DNA from: Aeromonas salmonicida subsp. salmonicida
GTDB taxonomy: Bacteria; Pseudomonadota; Gammaproteobacteria; Enterobacterales; Aeromonadaceae
Assembly: GCF_001643305.1 (NCBI RefSeq)
Contig: NZ_LSGW01000083.1
Location: 35,425-99,424, forward strand
Length of the DNA: 64,000 nucleotides
Direction of reading: 5' to 3'
This document shows positions 37,902-48,079 of this stretch, in pieces. The notes under the pieces are model-generated. The model did no database searches and had not been told where the DNA came from. It saw only the letters and a list, made by a program, of their open reading frames with translations. A program made the translations under genes and the position numbers. Position 1 is the stretch's first letter. Each line of letters begins with the position of its first letter.

Positions 37902-39014
37902 TTATTGGGCCAGCAAATGACCCACCAGCTCATGACGCCACCCTTGCAGCAACATGGGCTTGTCGCTTCGGGCGCGCTCTTCATCGCTCATGCGCCAGCT
38001 CCAGGTGAAGTACTGGTGAATGATCTTCTTGCTCGCCACCAGTTCAGGCGGAATATTGCAGGCCTTGGCCTTCTCTTCCACCATCCCCTTGATGCGCTTG
38101 AGTTCAGCCTTGTACTGGGGATAATCCACCAGTCGGCGGATCGGCTCGGGCCAGCTATCCGGCTCGCTGCGCTGGGCCTGGGCAACTATGTCCAGCATCC
38201 GCTTGCCATGGATCTTGATTTCGATGGGGGCCAGACCCAATTCGTTGAGGTCGCGCAGGGAGGCCGGACGACGCTCAGCCACCTTGAACAGGTGCAGCTC
38301 CTTGACCACAAAGTTGAGAGCCAGATCCCGGCGCACCGCTTCCTGCTGGCGCCAGGCAGCCAGCTCGCGCAGTATGGCCAGTTCGCGGCGCCCCAGTTGC
38401 CAGGCGTTGATAATGTCGAGATAGGCTTGATAGGGATCGCTACCCTGAGTCTTGCGAGCCGAGTGGTTCTGGCACTCCTGCTCGAACCAGGCAAATTTGC
38501 CGCTTTCGTGCAGTTTGGCCATCACCTTCTCGTAGAGGGGCATCAGGTAGAGCACATCGGCGGCTGCGTATTCGAGTTGACGTTCGGTGAGCGGGCGGGC
38601 GAGCCAGTCGGTACGCGCCTGATCCTTGACCAGATCCACCCCGAGAAACTCCTTGGCCAGCGCACCAAAACCCACAGAGACACCATAGCCCAGGAAGGCC
38701 GTTGCCAGCTGGGTGTCGTGCATCTGATTGGGCAGGTGACCAGCTTCATGCTGGATAAGCTCAAGGTCTTCGCCGGAAGCGTGCAGTATGGCGATCTGCC
38801 CTGCCCGACCGAGCCGTTGCCAAAGGGGGGCGAGATCCAGGGTGAGTGGATCCAGCAACGCCAGATGCTCACCATCATAGATCTGGAACAGACCCAGCTG
38901 GGGGTAATAGGTGCGGGTGCGAACGAATTCAGTATCGATGGCCAGGGGAACATCGGCCAGGGAGGCGAGATACTGCTCCAGTTCGGCTTGCTGAGTGATA
39001 AGTTGATAGTGCAT
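37902..39014 (-). CDS. rnd: ribonuclease D
   Basis: 370 residues from the ATG at 39014 (E. coli 375); the longer ORF uses a TTG. A 3'-5' exonuclease that trims tRNA precursors. The DEDD motif I is in PLAIDTEFVRTRTYYPQLGLFQIYDG, followed by the exonuclease II and III blocks and HRDC-type helices. It is downstream of fadD on the same strand, as in E. coli, but a terminator lies between. Confidence 0.95.
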   Translation of the reverse strand: MHYQLITQQAELEQYLASLADVPLAIDTEFVRTRTYYPQLGLFQIYDGEHLALLDPLTLDLAPLWQRLGRAGQIAILHASGEDLELIQHEAGHLPNQMHDTQLATAFLGYGVSVGFGALAKEFLGVDLVKDQARTDWLARPLTERQLEYAAADVLYLMPLYEKVMAKLHESGKFAWFEQECQNHSARKTQGSDPYQAYLDIINAWQLGRRELAILRELAAWRQQEAVRRDLALNFVVKELHLFKVAERRPASLRDLNELGLAPIEIKIHGKRMLDIVAQAQRSEPDSWPEPIRRLVDYPQYKAELKRIKGMVEEKAKACNIPPELVASKKIIHQYFTWSWRMSDEERARSDKPMLLQGWRHELVGHLLAQ

Positions 39015-39044
39015 CGTTGCCTGCGCGTTGATCAGGGCCAAAAG

Positions 39045-39070
39045 AAAAAACCGTGGATTGACCCACGGTT
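39045..39070 (-). terminator. terminator of fadD
   Basis: AACCGTGG (39049-39056) and CCACGGTT (39063-39070), loop ATTGAC, with T's on the minus strand. Confidence 0.88.
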
Positions 39071-39095
39071 TTGCATGACAGCGGCGGATCGCCCG

Positions 39096-40808
39096 TTATT
39101 GCTTGGCAATTTCCTCGTCGCGCAGCACGCGCCGCAGGATCTTGCCCACATTGGTCTTGGGAAGTTCGTCGCGAAATTCTACCAGTTTCGGCACCTTATA
39201 GGCAGTCAGATGTGTGCGGCAGTGGGCAATTATCTCGTCCTCCTGCAACTTTGCATCTTTCTTGACCACGAAGATCTTCACCAGCTCGCCAGATACCTTG
39301 TGTGGCACACCGACCGCGGCCACTTCCAGCACCTTGGGATGGAGCGCCACCACGTCCTCGATCTCGTTCGGGTAGACGTTGAAACCCGAGACCAGGATCA
39401 TGTCCTTCTTGCGATCAACAATCTTGAAAAAACCCTGCTCGTCGCACACGGCGATATCACCGGTACAGAGCCAGCCATCCTGCATCACCTCGGCGGTAGC
39501 TTCCGGTCGCTGCCAGTAACCTACCATCACTTGCGGGCCGCGCACCTGCATCTCGCCCGGCTTGCCGAGCTCGGTGATCACCTGACCTGCGTCATCCACC
39601 AACCGGATATCGGTAGAGCAGACCGGCAGACCGATGGAGCCGTTGTAATCGAGCAGGTCGTAGGGGCAGACGCTCACCAGAGGGGAGCACTCGGTCAGCC
39701 CATAACCTTCCAGCAGCGGGGTGTCGGTCAGCCCCTTCCACTGTTCGGCGACCGCCCGTTGCACCGCCATGCCACCCCCTATGGTCAACTTGAGCTTGCT
39801 GAAATCCATCGACTGGAACTCGCCGTTGTTGACCAGGGCATTGAACAGAGTGTTGACCCCCGTGATGCAGGTGAAGGGGTATTTTCTGATCTCTTTGACA
39901 AAGCCCGGTATATCGCGCGGGTTGCTGATAAGCAGGTTGTACCCGCCCATGCGCATGAACAGCAGACAGTTCACTGTGAGGGCGAAGACGTGGTAGAGCG
40001 GCAGCGCCGTGACCACAAACTCCTTGCCACGCTCCAGCATGGGGCCGTAGACGCCAAGGCACTGCTCGACGTTGGCAATCATGTTGCGGTGGGTCAGCAT
40101 GGCTCCCTTGGAGAGACCCGTGGTGCCACCTGTGTACTGCAGGAAAGCGAGATCGTCGTTGGTGATCTCGGGCTTGATGTACTGCAGATAGCGCCCCTTG
40201 GCGAGGGCCTGGCGCATGGTGCTGGCATGGGGCAGGTTGTATTTTGGCACCAGCTTCTTGACGTATTTCACCACGAAGTTGACGAGCGTGCCCTTGGCCA
40301 GCCCCAGGTTGTCACCCATGCGGGTCAGGATGACGTGCTTGATCGGGGTGTCGTAGACCACTTTTTCCAATGTATGGGCAAAGTTGGAGACGATGACGAT
40401 GGCCTTGGCGCCTGAGTCCTTGAGCTGATGTTCCAGCTCACGGGGGGTATAGAGGGGGTTGACGTTTACCACTATCATACCGGCGCGCAGTATGCCGAAC
40501 ACGGCAATGGGATATTGCAGCAGGTTCGGCATCATGACAGCTACCCGATCACCCTGGCTGAGCTTGAGGTCATTTTGCAGGTAGGCGGCAAAGGCGCGGG
40601 ACTGCTCTTCCAGCCGGCGGTAGGTGATGGTCTGCCCCATGTTGACGAAGGCAGGTTGATCGGCGAACTCGGTCACCGACTCTTCAAACATTTCGACCAG
40701 GGAGCTGTATTGGTCTGGATTGATCTCGGCGGGGACCCCTTCCGGATAACGCTTCAGCCAGACTTTTTCCACGAACTTCTCCTGCATAACTAGCACCTGT
40801 GCGCTCAC
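39096..40808 (-). CDS. fadD: long-chain fatty acid-CoA ligase
   Basis: About 570 residues. Activates imported fatty acids to acyl-CoA at the inner membrane for beta-oxidation. AMP-binding motif [20 protein letters not shown], and the fatty-acyl signature region near [41 protein letters not shown]. Family homology starts at [27 protein letters not shown]. The start is uncertain: GTG at 40808 has GGAGG upstream; ATG 40787 and ATG 40862 are alternatives. It stands in the conserved neighbourhood rnd-fadD-slp-tsaB-yoaA. Confidence 0.94.
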   Translation of the reverse strand: MSAQVLVMQEKFVEKVWLKRYPEGVPAEINPDQYSSLVEMFEESVTEFADQPAFVNMGQTITYRRLEEQSRAFAAYLQNDLKLSQGDRVAVMMPNLLQYPIAVFGILRAGMIVVNVNPLYTPRELEHQLKDSGAKAIVIVSNFAHTLEKVVYDTPIKHVILTRMGDNLGLAKGTLVNFVVKYVKKLVPKYNLPHASTMRQALAKGRYLQYIKPEITNDDLAFLQYTGGTTGLSKGAMLTHRNMIANVEQCLGVYGPMLERGKEFVVTALPLYHVFALTVNCLLFMRMGGYNLLISNPRDIPGFVKEIRKYPFTCITGVNTLFNALVNNGEFQSMDFSKLKLTIGGGMAVQRAVAEQWKGLTDTPLLEGYGLTECSPLVSVCPYDLLDYNGSIGLPVCSTDIRLVDDAGQVITELGKPGEMQVRGPQVMVGYWQRPEATAEVMQDGWLCTGDIAVCDEQGFFKIVDRKKDMILVSGFNVYPNEIEDVVALHPKVLEVAAVGVPHKVSGELVKIFVVKKDAKLQEDEIIAHCRTHLTAYKVPKLVEFRDELPKTNVGKILRRVLRDEEIAKQ

Positions 40809-40969
40809 TGTGTTGCCTCCGTCCCTGTTCACATCCATTTCAATTGGTTGTTTTAAGCTCATGCTCTAATGCCGCACATACTTACATATGGCAACATCAA
40901 TTAACAGCAAATTAACAAAGGAAAATGTGAGGAGGAAGACAAACCTAGAATGATTCAAAGCCGGTGATT

Positions 40970-41836
40970 CTAACGAATTTGACAAAATTTTTCGATACAA
41001 ACGGCGGTATCGGCCGAATTTTCCATATGAAAGTGGTGGTTTCCCGCCAAAACGACCCTTTCTATCCGCTCGAATGCACCATGACGCAGCTGCCACTGCG
41101 CCAGCAGACTGGCAAAGCCCTGCTCACCCCGGATAAAGAGCACAGGACAACGGATGGCACGGATCAGCGCCTGGGCCTGGCCTTCGCTCATGCGCATCGG
41201 CGAGAGATCCCGCAGGCGGGGATCGCTGCGCCAATACCAGCGCCCTGCCCGTTCAACCAGCTGCCGTTCGCAGATAAGGCGGGCGGCCGATGGGGCTATA
41301 TCCGCCACCTTGCAACGGGCCATTACCGCTTCGTCGATGGAGGCGAATCCATTGGGGGCTCGCTCGCGAGTGCGGCTGCGATTCAAGATCGCTTTACGCA
41401 GTTGCTCCGGCACAGTGTCATCGGGCTGGGTCAGTGGCCCCAGCCCCTCCAGCATGATGAGTCGCTCTACCTGCTCGGGAAAGACACCGGCATAAGCAGA
41501 AGCGATCAGGGCACCGAGGGAGTGACCGAGCAGGATAAAACGGGACCAGCCGGTGGCCTGAGTGATCTGGTAGAGATCATCGAGCCAGTCCACAAAAACA
41601 TAGGGGGTGGTCTTGTGATCGGAGTGGCCATGACCTGGCAGATCGACACAGATGAGATGAAAATCGGCCAGATAGGACGCCAAAGGCAGAAAGCTGGCGC
41701 CGTTGTCGAGCCAGCCGTGCAGCGCGATCAACAGCGGCTTGCCCTGCTGACCAGGGGCCGGTTGTTCGTTCTCAAGCAAGGCCACCCGCCGACCATCGGC
41801 CAGGGTGACCATGTTCTCCTGCATGGTGACAGTCAT
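40970..41836 (-). CDS. alpha/beta-fold hydrolase
   Basis: 288 residues from the ATG at 41836, 8 bases after slp, with AAGG as ribosome site. The oxyanion region LHGWLDNGASF and the nucleophile elbow GHSLG are present. The late histidine lies in AGNHHFHM. The substrate is unknown. It sits between slp and fadD, where the E. coli cluster has no such gene, and is very likely cotranscribed with slp. Confidence 0.88.
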   Translation of the reverse strand: MTVTMQENMVTLADGRRVALLENEQPAPGQQGKPLLIALHGWLDNGASFLPLASYLADFHLICVDLPGHGHSDHKTTPYVFVDWLDDLYQITQATGWSRFILLGHSLGALIASAYAGVFPEQVERLIMLEGLGPLTQPDDTVPEQLRKAILNRSRTRERAPNGFASIDEAVMARCKVADIAPSAARLICERQLVERAGRWYWRSDPRLRDLSPMRMSEGQAQALIRAIRCPVLFIRGEQGFASLLAQWQLRHGAFERIERVVLAGNHHFHMENSADTAVCIEKFCQIR

Positions 41837-41844
41837 GAGCAACC

Positions 41845-42372
41845 TTAGCGGCGCAGCGGCCGTCTCGGCCAGAAGGGATCATAGAAGGGATCATAGAAGG
41901 GGTCGTAGAAGTAAGGGTCCATGTAGTGGATCTCCACCTCCTTCACCGGCGGCCACAGCTTGCTGGAGTTGGCATTGAGCACGGAGAAGCGATACTTGTG
42001 CTCGCCAATCTGGCTGTCTACCGGTTTGTCTATGGTACCCAGCACCGTCAGGCTGCGTCCCTTGGCGTACAGAGTTGGATCGACAAATCCCTTCATGATG
42101 GCCAGAAATCGACCCGGGCTCTGCTCGGTCTGCTCCGGCACGCCATTGGACTTGAGCGGCAGATAGACCACCTCGACGACGCTCTGATCCGCCTTGTTAT
42201 GTACCGCAGAAATGACCCCGCTCCAGCGGGCAGGCTTGCCTTCCTGACCAACCAAGCCGGGCTGATAAGCCACCAGCTGGTTTGCCGGCTCATACGCCAG
42301 CTCCTTGGGTACGGAGCTGCATGCACCGAGCAGCAAGCCTGCCAACCCTATTACCATCGCACGCTTGATCAT
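41845..42372 (-). CDS. outer-membrane lipoprotein, Slp family
   Basis: 175 residues. A lipoprotein signal peptide with lipobox LLGAC at about 15-19 is followed by a Slp/YeaY-type domain (ELAYEPANQLVAYQPGLVGQEGKPARWSGVI). In E. coli the yeaY gene occupies this place between fadD and tsaB. The tail is unusual: YDPF is repeated three times before the Arg-rich end. The role is unclear, though Slp homologues are starvation or stress induced. Confidence 0.88.
   Translation of the reverse strand: MIKRAMVIGLAGLLLGACSSVPKELAYEPANQLVAYQPGLVGQEGKPARWSGVISAVHNKADQSVVEVVYLPLKSNGVPEQTEQSPGRFLAIMKGFVDPTLYAKGRSLTVLGTIDKPVDSQIGEHKYRFSVLNANSSKLWPPVKEVEIHYMDPYFYDPFYDPFYDPFWPRRPLRR
41872..41907. repeat. three 12-base tandem repeats in the slp 3' end
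   Basis: GAAGGGATCATA occurs twice exactly (41872-41895) and a third time with two changes (41896-41907). On the minus strand these encode repeated YDPF units of the lipoprotein tail. Confidence 0.9.
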
Positions 42373-42464
42373 GTCACTCTCCTTTTTGGGATACAGATAC
42401 CGGGCGCGTTACCAGCCCTGTTGGTATGCAGCAAGAGCACCATCAATGCCACGGCTTTTCGCCG

Positions 42465-43178
42465 TTATTCGCGGCCCGGCAGTTTTTTCCAGGTCACCTT
42501 GTCTCGCAAATAGACGGGCGTGGCCTGCTCCACCGGCACCGCCTCCCCCGCCAGCCAGGCGGCGCGTGCCAGCGGCAGCATGTCAACCGCGGCCGGGAAG
42601 CGCACCTGGCTCACCGCCAGCTCTGCAGCGAGATCAGCAAGGACTTCGCCATAAGTTTCAAAACCGGTGCCAACCCGGCTCCAGCTGCCAGTCATCTTGC
42701 CATGTACCAGCGTACGGTCAGCCACCAGAGTGACCGGATCGCTCACCACTTCGTCCCCTACCAGCTGCATGCGGCCATCCTTCAGCTCGTACTGACCGAA
42801 GTAAACCTCCCCCATGCGCGCATCAATGGCGGTCAACACCCGCTCGGCGCCCTCCAGCCGGTGAGCCCCCTGCGCCATGGCAGCCAGTGTTGAGATGCCG
42901 ATGAGCGGCACGCCAACGCCGAACGCCAGCCCCTGAGCCACGCTGATCCCGATCCGCACGCCGGTAAAGGAACCCGGCCCACGGCCGAAGGCGATGGCAT
43001 CAAGCTCTCCCAAGGTTATCCCGGCATCGTCCAACACAGCCTGAACCATGGGCAAAATTTTACGGGTGTGATCCCGAGGCGCCTCTTCCCAGCGGGAGAA
43101 CAGCGTGTCACCCACCAGCAAGGCGGCAGAGCAGGCTTCGGTGGCGGTATCAACGGCCAGGATCTTCAACTCGTTCAT
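42465..43178 (-). CDS. tsaB: tRNA threonylcarbamoyladenosine biosynthesis protein TsaB
   Basis: 237 residues from the ATG at 43178. Partner of TsaD and TsaE in making t6A37 in tRNA. The N-terminal ILAVDTATEACSAALL and RGPGSFTGVRIGISVAQGLA are the family marks of this ASKHA-fold protein. The order yoaA-tsaB-slp-fadD is conserved with E. coli. Confidence 0.95.
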   Translation of the reverse strand: MNELKILAVDTATEACSAALLVGDTLFSRWEEAPRDHTRKILPMVQAVLDDAGITLGELDAIAFGRGPGSFTGVRIGISVAQGLAFGVGVPLIGISTLAAMAQGAHRLEGAERVLTAIDARMGEVYFGQYELKDGRMQLVGDEVVSDPVTLVADRTLVHGKMTGSWSRVGTGFETYGEVLADLAAELAVSQVRFPAAVDMLPLARAAWLAGEAVPVEQATPVYLRDKVTWKKLPGRE

Positions 43179-43310
43179 GCTTTCCAATCTCTATAACATC
43201 AGTCAATTACATAACCGGCAAGTCCAGGACGAACTCACTGGCTGTTCAAATCAGTGTATTTATTCAGCGCAATCCGTGCAGGGCAGGCTGAACAAGGCGC
43301 ACCGGCAGGC

Positions 43311-45239
43311 TCACTCACAGCGATCGAAGAAGTTACCCAGCGTCCCCAACGCCCGCGTACGGGGAATAGCTGGCAAACTCTTGATAAATGTGGCGCCGTA
43401 GGGTTTGTTGACCATGCGTGGATCACAGATGACCAGTACGCCGTGATCACTGCGATCACGAATGAGCCGCCCGACCCCCTGTTTCAAGGCAATCACCGCC
43501 TTGGGCAGCTGTATATCGGCGAAGGGATCGCCCCCTTTGAGCTTGCAGTCATCGACCCGCGCCTTGAGCAAGGGATCATCCGGACTTGCAAACGGCAGCT
43601 TGTCGATGATAACACACGACAGAGCAGCCCCCCGCACGTCTATCCCTTCCCAGAAACTGCTGGTGGCCACCAGCACGGCGCGGCCATTCTCCACGAACTC
43701 CTTGAGCAGTCGCTGCTTGTTATCCTCCCCCTGCAGCAAGACGGTGCGGCCAATTTCACGGCGCAGCACCTCGGCCACCTGACGCATCACCTGATGACTG
43801 GTGCAAAGGAAAAAACAGCCCCCAGGCGTCTTGTTGATAAGGGGGATCATCAACTGGGCCAGCTGTTCGCCCCGCCCGAAGGCATTGGGCTCGGGCAGAA
43901 AACGGGGCACGCACAGCCGCGCCTGCTCGGCATAGTCAAACGGGCTGTCGAGAATAAGCTCGGCGCTGCCGGCCAGTCCCAGCTCGGCTTTGAAGTGATC
44001 GAAGCGCATATCCACCGTCAGGGTGGCAGAGGTAAAGATCCAGGCCACCTCAGGCCGCAGCACCTCGGCGCCAAACCGCTCGGCCACCGACAGCGGGGTG
44101 ATATTGAGGGAAAAGTGAAGCCGCGAGCAGTCATACCAGTAGGAGAAACCGGTCTGGTTGATGGCCAGCACCTCCCCCAAACGGGTGCGCAGTTCGCAGA
44201 TCCGCTCGAAGGCATGATCCAGCTGCTCTCCACGCCCCAGCGCCAGTTTAAGCACCTCGTAACAGAGCCCGAGGGCATCATTGAGGCGGGCCAGTGCCTG
44301 GGCCCAGAGCGGATGGCGCAACATGTCGCGGGTATTGCCGCGCCCGCCATCCACCCCGAAGGCGAGACGCAAGTCCTGACTGGCGATGGAGAGCCGGTCC
44401 GCCGCCTTGCCAAGCTGCCCCATATCGTGCGCCTCGGCCCGATAGGCCAGCTGGATATCCTGCGCCAGATCCTGGATGGTGCGACTGCCCACCGACTTGC
44501 CGAAGTAGTTGGTGGCGATCTCCGGCAGCTGGTGCGCCTCGTCGAACACATACACCTGTGCTTCGGGCACCAGCTCGCCAAATCCCGTGTCTTTCACTGC
44601 CATATCGGCGAAGAAAAGGTGATGATTGATCACCACTACCTGGGCATCCATGGCGCGGCGACGGGCCACCACCAGATGGCAGTCGTCGTAATAGGGACAA
44701 TCTCGGCCGAGGCAGTTGTCGTTGGTGCTGGTGACGTGGGCGAGGATCTCGGCGTTCTCCTGCAATCCCGGAATATCCCCCACATCGCCATTGTCGGTAG
44801 CGGTAGACCAGGATTTGACCTTCACCAGATCATTGAGGATGTCAGGCTTTTGCAGATGGGATTCGCTCAAGAGCCGGTTCATCCGCTCTATGCACAGATA
44901 GTTGCTGCGCCCCTTGAGCAGGGCCACTGGCGGGGTGTAGGAGAGCGCGCCTGTGATGGTCGGGAGATCCCGGTAGAAGAGCTGCTCTTGCAGGTTCTTG
45001 GATCCGGTGCTGATCACCACCCGCTTGCCGGATTCCAGCGCAGGCACCAGATAGGCGTAGGTCTTGCCGGTGCCCGTGCCCGCCTCCACCAGCAGACGGC
45101 CGCCACTCTTGATGGCGCTGGAAACAGCCTCGGCCATGGCCAGCTGCGGGGCGCGGGCAACAAAGCCGTCGATGTGGCTGGCCAGAGGGCCATCTGGCTT
45201 GAACAAGGTCTGGATGGTCAAAGGGGCGTCCCGCTGCAA
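43311..45239 (-). CDS. yoaA: DinG/XPD-family ATP-dependent helicase YoaA
   Basis: 642 residues. Walker A EAGTGTGKT, helicase motif II as DEAH in VFDEAHQLPEI, and conserved cysteines CIERM...CLGRDCPYYDDC that hold a 4Fe-4S cluster. YoaA acts in replication-fork repair in E. coli. The protein resembles YoaA along its whole length. No ATG is present near the N-terminus; starts are TTG at 45239 or TTG at 45221, the latter with GGGAC upstream. Confidence 0.93.
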   Translation of the reverse strand: MQRDAPLTIQTLFKPDGPLASHIDGFVARAPQLAMAEAVSSAIKSGGRLLVEAGTGTGKTYAYLVPALESGKRVVISTGSKNLQEQLFYRDLPTITGALSYTPPVALLKGRSNYLCIERMNRLLSESHLQKPDILNDLVKVKSWSTATDNGDVGDIPGLQENAEILAHVTSTNDNCLGRDCPYYDDCHLVVARRRAMDAQVVVINHHLFFADMAVKDTGFGELVPEAQVYVFDEAHQLPEIATNYFGKSVGSRTIQDLAQDIQLAYRAEAHDMGQLGKAADRLSIASQDLRLAFGVDGGRGNTRDMLRHPLWAQALARLNDALGLCYEVLKLALGRGEQLDHAFERICELRTRLGEVLAINQTGFSYWYDCSRLHFSLNITPLSVAERFGAEVLRPEVAWIFTSATLTVDMRFDHFKAELGLAGSAELILDSPFDYAEQARLCVPRFLPEPNAFGRGEQLAQLMIPLINKTPGGCFFLCTSHQVMRQVAEVLRREIGRTVLLQGEDNKQRLLKEFVENGRAVLVATSSFWEGIDVRGAALSCVIIDKLPFASPDDPLLKARVDDCKLKGGDPFADIQLPKAVIALKQGVGRLIRDRSDHGVLVICDPRMVNKPYGATFIKSLPAIPRTRALGTLGNFFDRCE

Positions 45240-45288
45240 AAGCGGGCATTATGCCAAAAGCGTGGCGAAAGCGGGACTGATAATGCGT

Positions 45289-45531
45289 TCAGACAAAGAG
45301 ATCGATCTGATGGTCGGGGTCCGGCTTGTGATCATCCTCTTCAACCTTTGGCTGATCACGCTTGGCATCGGGATAGGCTTGCTGGCGCTGCTGGGATTCG
45401 CCGTTGTCCGTACTGGTCTTGCGCAACTGGTGTTTCTTGCTGATCTGGGTCACTTCCCGCTTGATCTCGTCAGGATTCGGGGCAGCAGGCGCTCTAGGCA
45501 AAATGGGGAATAACAGGTCCTGGCTTGGCAT
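45289..45531 (-). CDS. small charged hypothetical protein
   Basis: 80 residues, rich in Asp, Glu, Lys and Gln, without membrane segments or known motifs. It starts MPSQDLLFPILPRAP and ends DHQIDLFV. A good Shine-Dalgarno (GAGGAG) 8 bases before the ATG supports it as a real gene. It lies 49 bases upstream of yoaA on the same strand. No function can be given. Confidence 0.65.
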   Translation of the reverse strand: MPSQDLLFPILPRAPAAPNPDEIKREVTQISKKHQLRKTSTDNGESQQRQQAYPDAKRDQPKVEEDDHKPDPDHQIDLFV

Positions 45532-45617
45532 GATCTCGACTCCTCTGGGGCATCTTGTCTAGTTATCGACCAGAAAACCGTTTTCTTCACTTTAATCGAT
45601 GAAATCACAATTTCGGG

Positions 45618-45645
45618 TTGCTTTTTCTGTCAAGGAAGGTAGTTT
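45618..45645 (+). promoter_or_regulatory. probable his operon promoter
   Basis: TTGCTT (45618-45623) and TAGTTT (45640-45645) with a 16-base spacer, about 47 bases before the leader peptide. The hexamers resemble those known for enterobacterial his promoters. Confidence 0.45.
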
Positions 45646-45691
45646 AAATCGGGCGTCAACTACGACATCTTCTTTGTAAAGGATTGATTAC

Positions 45692-45742
45692 ATGAAGTTC
45701 ACCCTGCTGAAGACTCATCACCACCATCATCATCCCGACTAG
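45692..45742 (+). CDS. hisL: his operon leader peptide
   Basis: 16 codons: MKFTLLKTHHHHHHPD, stop TAG. Six consecutive histidine codons (CAT CAC CAC CAT CAT CAT) make ribosome progress depend on charged tRNA-His, the classical basis of his attenuation. AAAGGA lies upstream as ribosome site. Confidence 0.96.
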   Translation: MKFTLLKTHHHHHHPD

Positions 45743-45763
45743 TCTTTCAGGAGGTTGACTGCT

Positions 45764-45846
45764 GGAAGACACTTAACTGGTGACTTCCAAAAGGACCGCA
45801 AGATTCATAAACCCTCGGAAGCACATACTTCCGAGGGTTTTTTCGT
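45764..45846 (+). terminator. his attenuator: alternative hairpins and rho-independent terminator
   Basis: Four alternating complementary segments are visible: GGAAG (45764-45768), CTTCC (45784-45788), GGAAG (45817-45821) and CTTCC (45828-45832). The terminator stem is AACCCTCGGAAG (45810-45821) with CTTCCGAGGGTT (45828-45839) and a T-rich tail. Pairing of the second with the third segment would form the antiterminator when the ribosome stalls at the His codons. Confidence 0.93.
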
Positions 45847-45871
45847 TTTTGACTAGAAGGAAATCGAGCAA

Positions 45872-46768
45872 ATGGAAACACAACGCCTGCGTATCGCCAT
45901 GCAAAAGTCCGGTCGTCTGAGCCAGGACTCCCAAGCCCTGTTCAAGAGCTGCGGCCTCAAGATAAACCTGCGGGAGCAGCGTCTCATCGCCCATGTGGAA
46001 AACATGCCCATCGACATACTGCGGGTGCGTGATGACGATATCCCCGGTCTGGTGATGGAAGGGGTAGTCGACCTTGGCATCATAGGTGAAAACGTGCTGG
46101 AGGAAGCGCAGCTCATTCGCGCCTCCCAGGGACTGCCTGCACAAGTGAAAACCCTCAAGCAGCTGGATTTCGGGGGTTGCCGTCTGTCGCTGGCAGTACC
46201 GGACGATGTGGCCTACACAGGGCCCGAAAGTCTGGCAGGCAAACGCATTGCCACCTCTTACCCGGGTCTGCTCAAACGCTTCTTCGATGAGAAGGGACTC
46301 AATTTCAAGAGCGTCATGCTGGGCGGCTCGGTGGAAGTGGCACCGCGCGCGGGTCTGGCCGATGCCATCTGCGATCTGGTCTCCACCGGTGCCACACTGG
46401 AAGCCAATGGTCTCAAAGAGGTGGAGGTGATCTACCGCTCCAAGGCGGTGTTGGTGCAGGCCCCCAACCCCTTGAATGAGGCCAAACAGAAGCTCATCGA
46501 CAAGTTGCTGCCCCGCATCCAGGGGATGCAGCAGGCCCGCGAGAGCAAGTACATCATGCTACACGCCCCGAAAGACAAGCTCGATGCCATCACGGATCTG
46601 CTGCCGGGCGCCGAGCGCCCCACCATCATGCAGCTGGCCGGTGACACCAATCAGGTGGCCCTGCACGTGGTATCCAGCGAGACCCTGTTCTGGGAGACCA
46701 TGGAGCAGCTCAAGGCCCTCGGCGCCAGCTCCATTCTGGTGCTGCCCATCGAAAAAATGATGGAATAA
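45872..46768 (+). CDS. hisG: ATP phosphoribosyltransferase (long form)
   Basis: 298 residues (E. coli 299). First and feedback-inhibited step of histidine synthesis: ATP plus PRPP to phosphoribosyl-ATP. It starts [23 protein letters not shown] and carries the C-terminal regulatory ACT-like domain of the long form, so no HisZ is needed. First structural gene after the attenuator. Confidence 0.97.
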   Translation: METQRLRIAMQKSGRLSQDSQALFKSCGLKINLREQRLIAHVENMPIDILRVRDDDIPGLVMEGVVDLGIIGENVLEEAQLIRASQGLPAQVKTLKQLDFGGCRLSLAVPDDVAYTGPESLAGKRIATSYPGLLKRFFDEKGLNFKSVMLGGSVEVAPRAGLADAICDLVSTGATLEANGLKEVEVIYRSKAVLVQAPNPLNEAKQKLIDKLLPRIQGMQQARESKYIMLHAPKDKLDAITDLLPGAERPTIMQLAGDTNQVALHVVSSETLFWETMEQLKALGASSILVLPIEKMME

Positions 46769-46780
46769 GGAAGGGACATC

Positions 46781-48079
46781 ATGCAGACCCTGATCTGGAA
46801 AACCCTCTCCCCTGCCCAGCAGGCCGACGTGCTGACCCGCCCTGCCCTCAATGACGAGGCCGATATCGGCGCAGTGGTAAAGGAGATCATCGCAGCCGTC
46901 CGCAGCCGTGGCGACGAGGCCCTGCGCGAGCTGAGCCTGCGCTTCGAGCGCGCCCCCCGTGAACAGCTGCGGGTCAGCGAGACCGAAATCGAGGCCGCCT
47001 GCGGGCGTCTGGATGACGACATCAAAGACGCCATCAAGGCTGCCATTGCCAATATTCACACCTTCCATGCGGCGCAAGCACAACCCGTGGTGCGGGTAGA
47101 GACCCAACCCGGGGTGGTGTGCGAGCTGCGCAGCCAGCCCATCAGTCGGGTCGGCCTCTATGTGCCGGGGGGTAGCGCGCCGCTCCCCTCCACCGTCATG
47201 ATGCTGGCCATTCCGGCAGGCCTAGCCGGTTGCCGTGAAGTGGTGCTCTGCACCCCGTCCCCCGCCAGCGACGAGATCCTGTTTGCCGCTCGTGCCTGCG
47301 GCGTCGAGAAGGTATTCGCCATCGGCGGCGCTCAGGCCATCGCCGCCATGGCTTATGGCACGCAGACGATCCCCAAGGTGGACAAGATCTTCGGCCCGGG
47401 CAACGCCTACGTGACCGAGGCCAAGGGGCAGGTTTCCCGCGACTGGCGCGGCGCCGCCATCGATATGCCTGCCGGCCCCTCCGAGGTGCTGGTGATTGCC
47501 GACGAGAGCGCCAATCCCGCCTTCGTGGCGGCAGATTTACTTTCTCAGGCCGAGCACGGCCCCGACAGCCAGGTAGTGCTGGTCACCACATCGCCGCTGC
47601 TGGCCGATGCCATTGCGGGCGAGATCAAGCGCCAGTTGGCCCAGCTCAGCCGCCGCGAGATCGCCGCCAAGGCGCTGGGTTCAAGCCTGGTGATCCTTTG
47701 CGACACGCTGGATGAGGCCTGCGCCATCTCCAATGCCTACGCCCCGGAGCACCTGATCGTGCAGACCCAAGCGCCCCGCGAGCTGCTGGACCAGCTCGAG
47801 AACGCCGGTTCCATCTTTCTGGGCCAATGGACGCCCGAGTCGGTGGGGGATTATGCCAGCGGCACCAACCACACCCTGCCCACCTACGGCTATGCCCGTA
47901 CCTGCTCGAGCCTGGGGCTGGCCGATTACCAGCGCCGTTACACTGTGCAGGAACTCAGCGTCGAGGGCATCCAGGGGCTCGGCCCCATAGTCCAGCGCAT
48001 CGCACAGGCCGAGGGGCTCGATGGACACAAAAATGCCGTGACGCTGAGATTGAATGCACTGCAAAAGGAGCGGACATGA
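46781..48079 (+). CDS. hisD: histidinol dehydrogenase
   Basis: 432 residues (E. coli 434). Oxidises histidinol to histidine in two NAD-dependent steps with a zinc ion. The signature region GPGNAYVTEAKGQVSRDW...DMPAGPSEVLVIAD is intact. It follows hisG by 12 bases. Its stop overlaps the ATG of a 38-codon ORF that repeats its own C-terminus. Confidence 0.97.
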   Translation: MQTLIWKTLSPAQQADVLTRPALNDEADIGAVVKEIIAAVRSRGDEALRELSLRFERAPREQLRVSETEIEAACGRLDDDIKDAIKAAIANIHTFHAAQAQPVVRVETQPGVVCELRSQPISRVGLYVPGGSAPLPSTVMMLAIPAGLAGCREVVLCTPSPASDEILFAARACGVEKVFAIGGAQAIAAMAYGTQTIPKVDKIFGPGNAYVTEAKGQVSRDWRGAAIDMPAGPSEVLVIADESANPAFVAADLLSQAEHGPDSQVVLVTTSPLLADAIAGEIKRQLAQLSRREIAAKALGSSLVILCDTLDEACAISNAYAPEHLIVQTQAPRELLDQLENAGSIFLGQWTPESVGDYASGTNHTLPTYGYARTCSSLGLADYQRRYTVQELSVEGIQGLGPIVQRIAQAEGLDGHKNAVTLRLNALQKERT

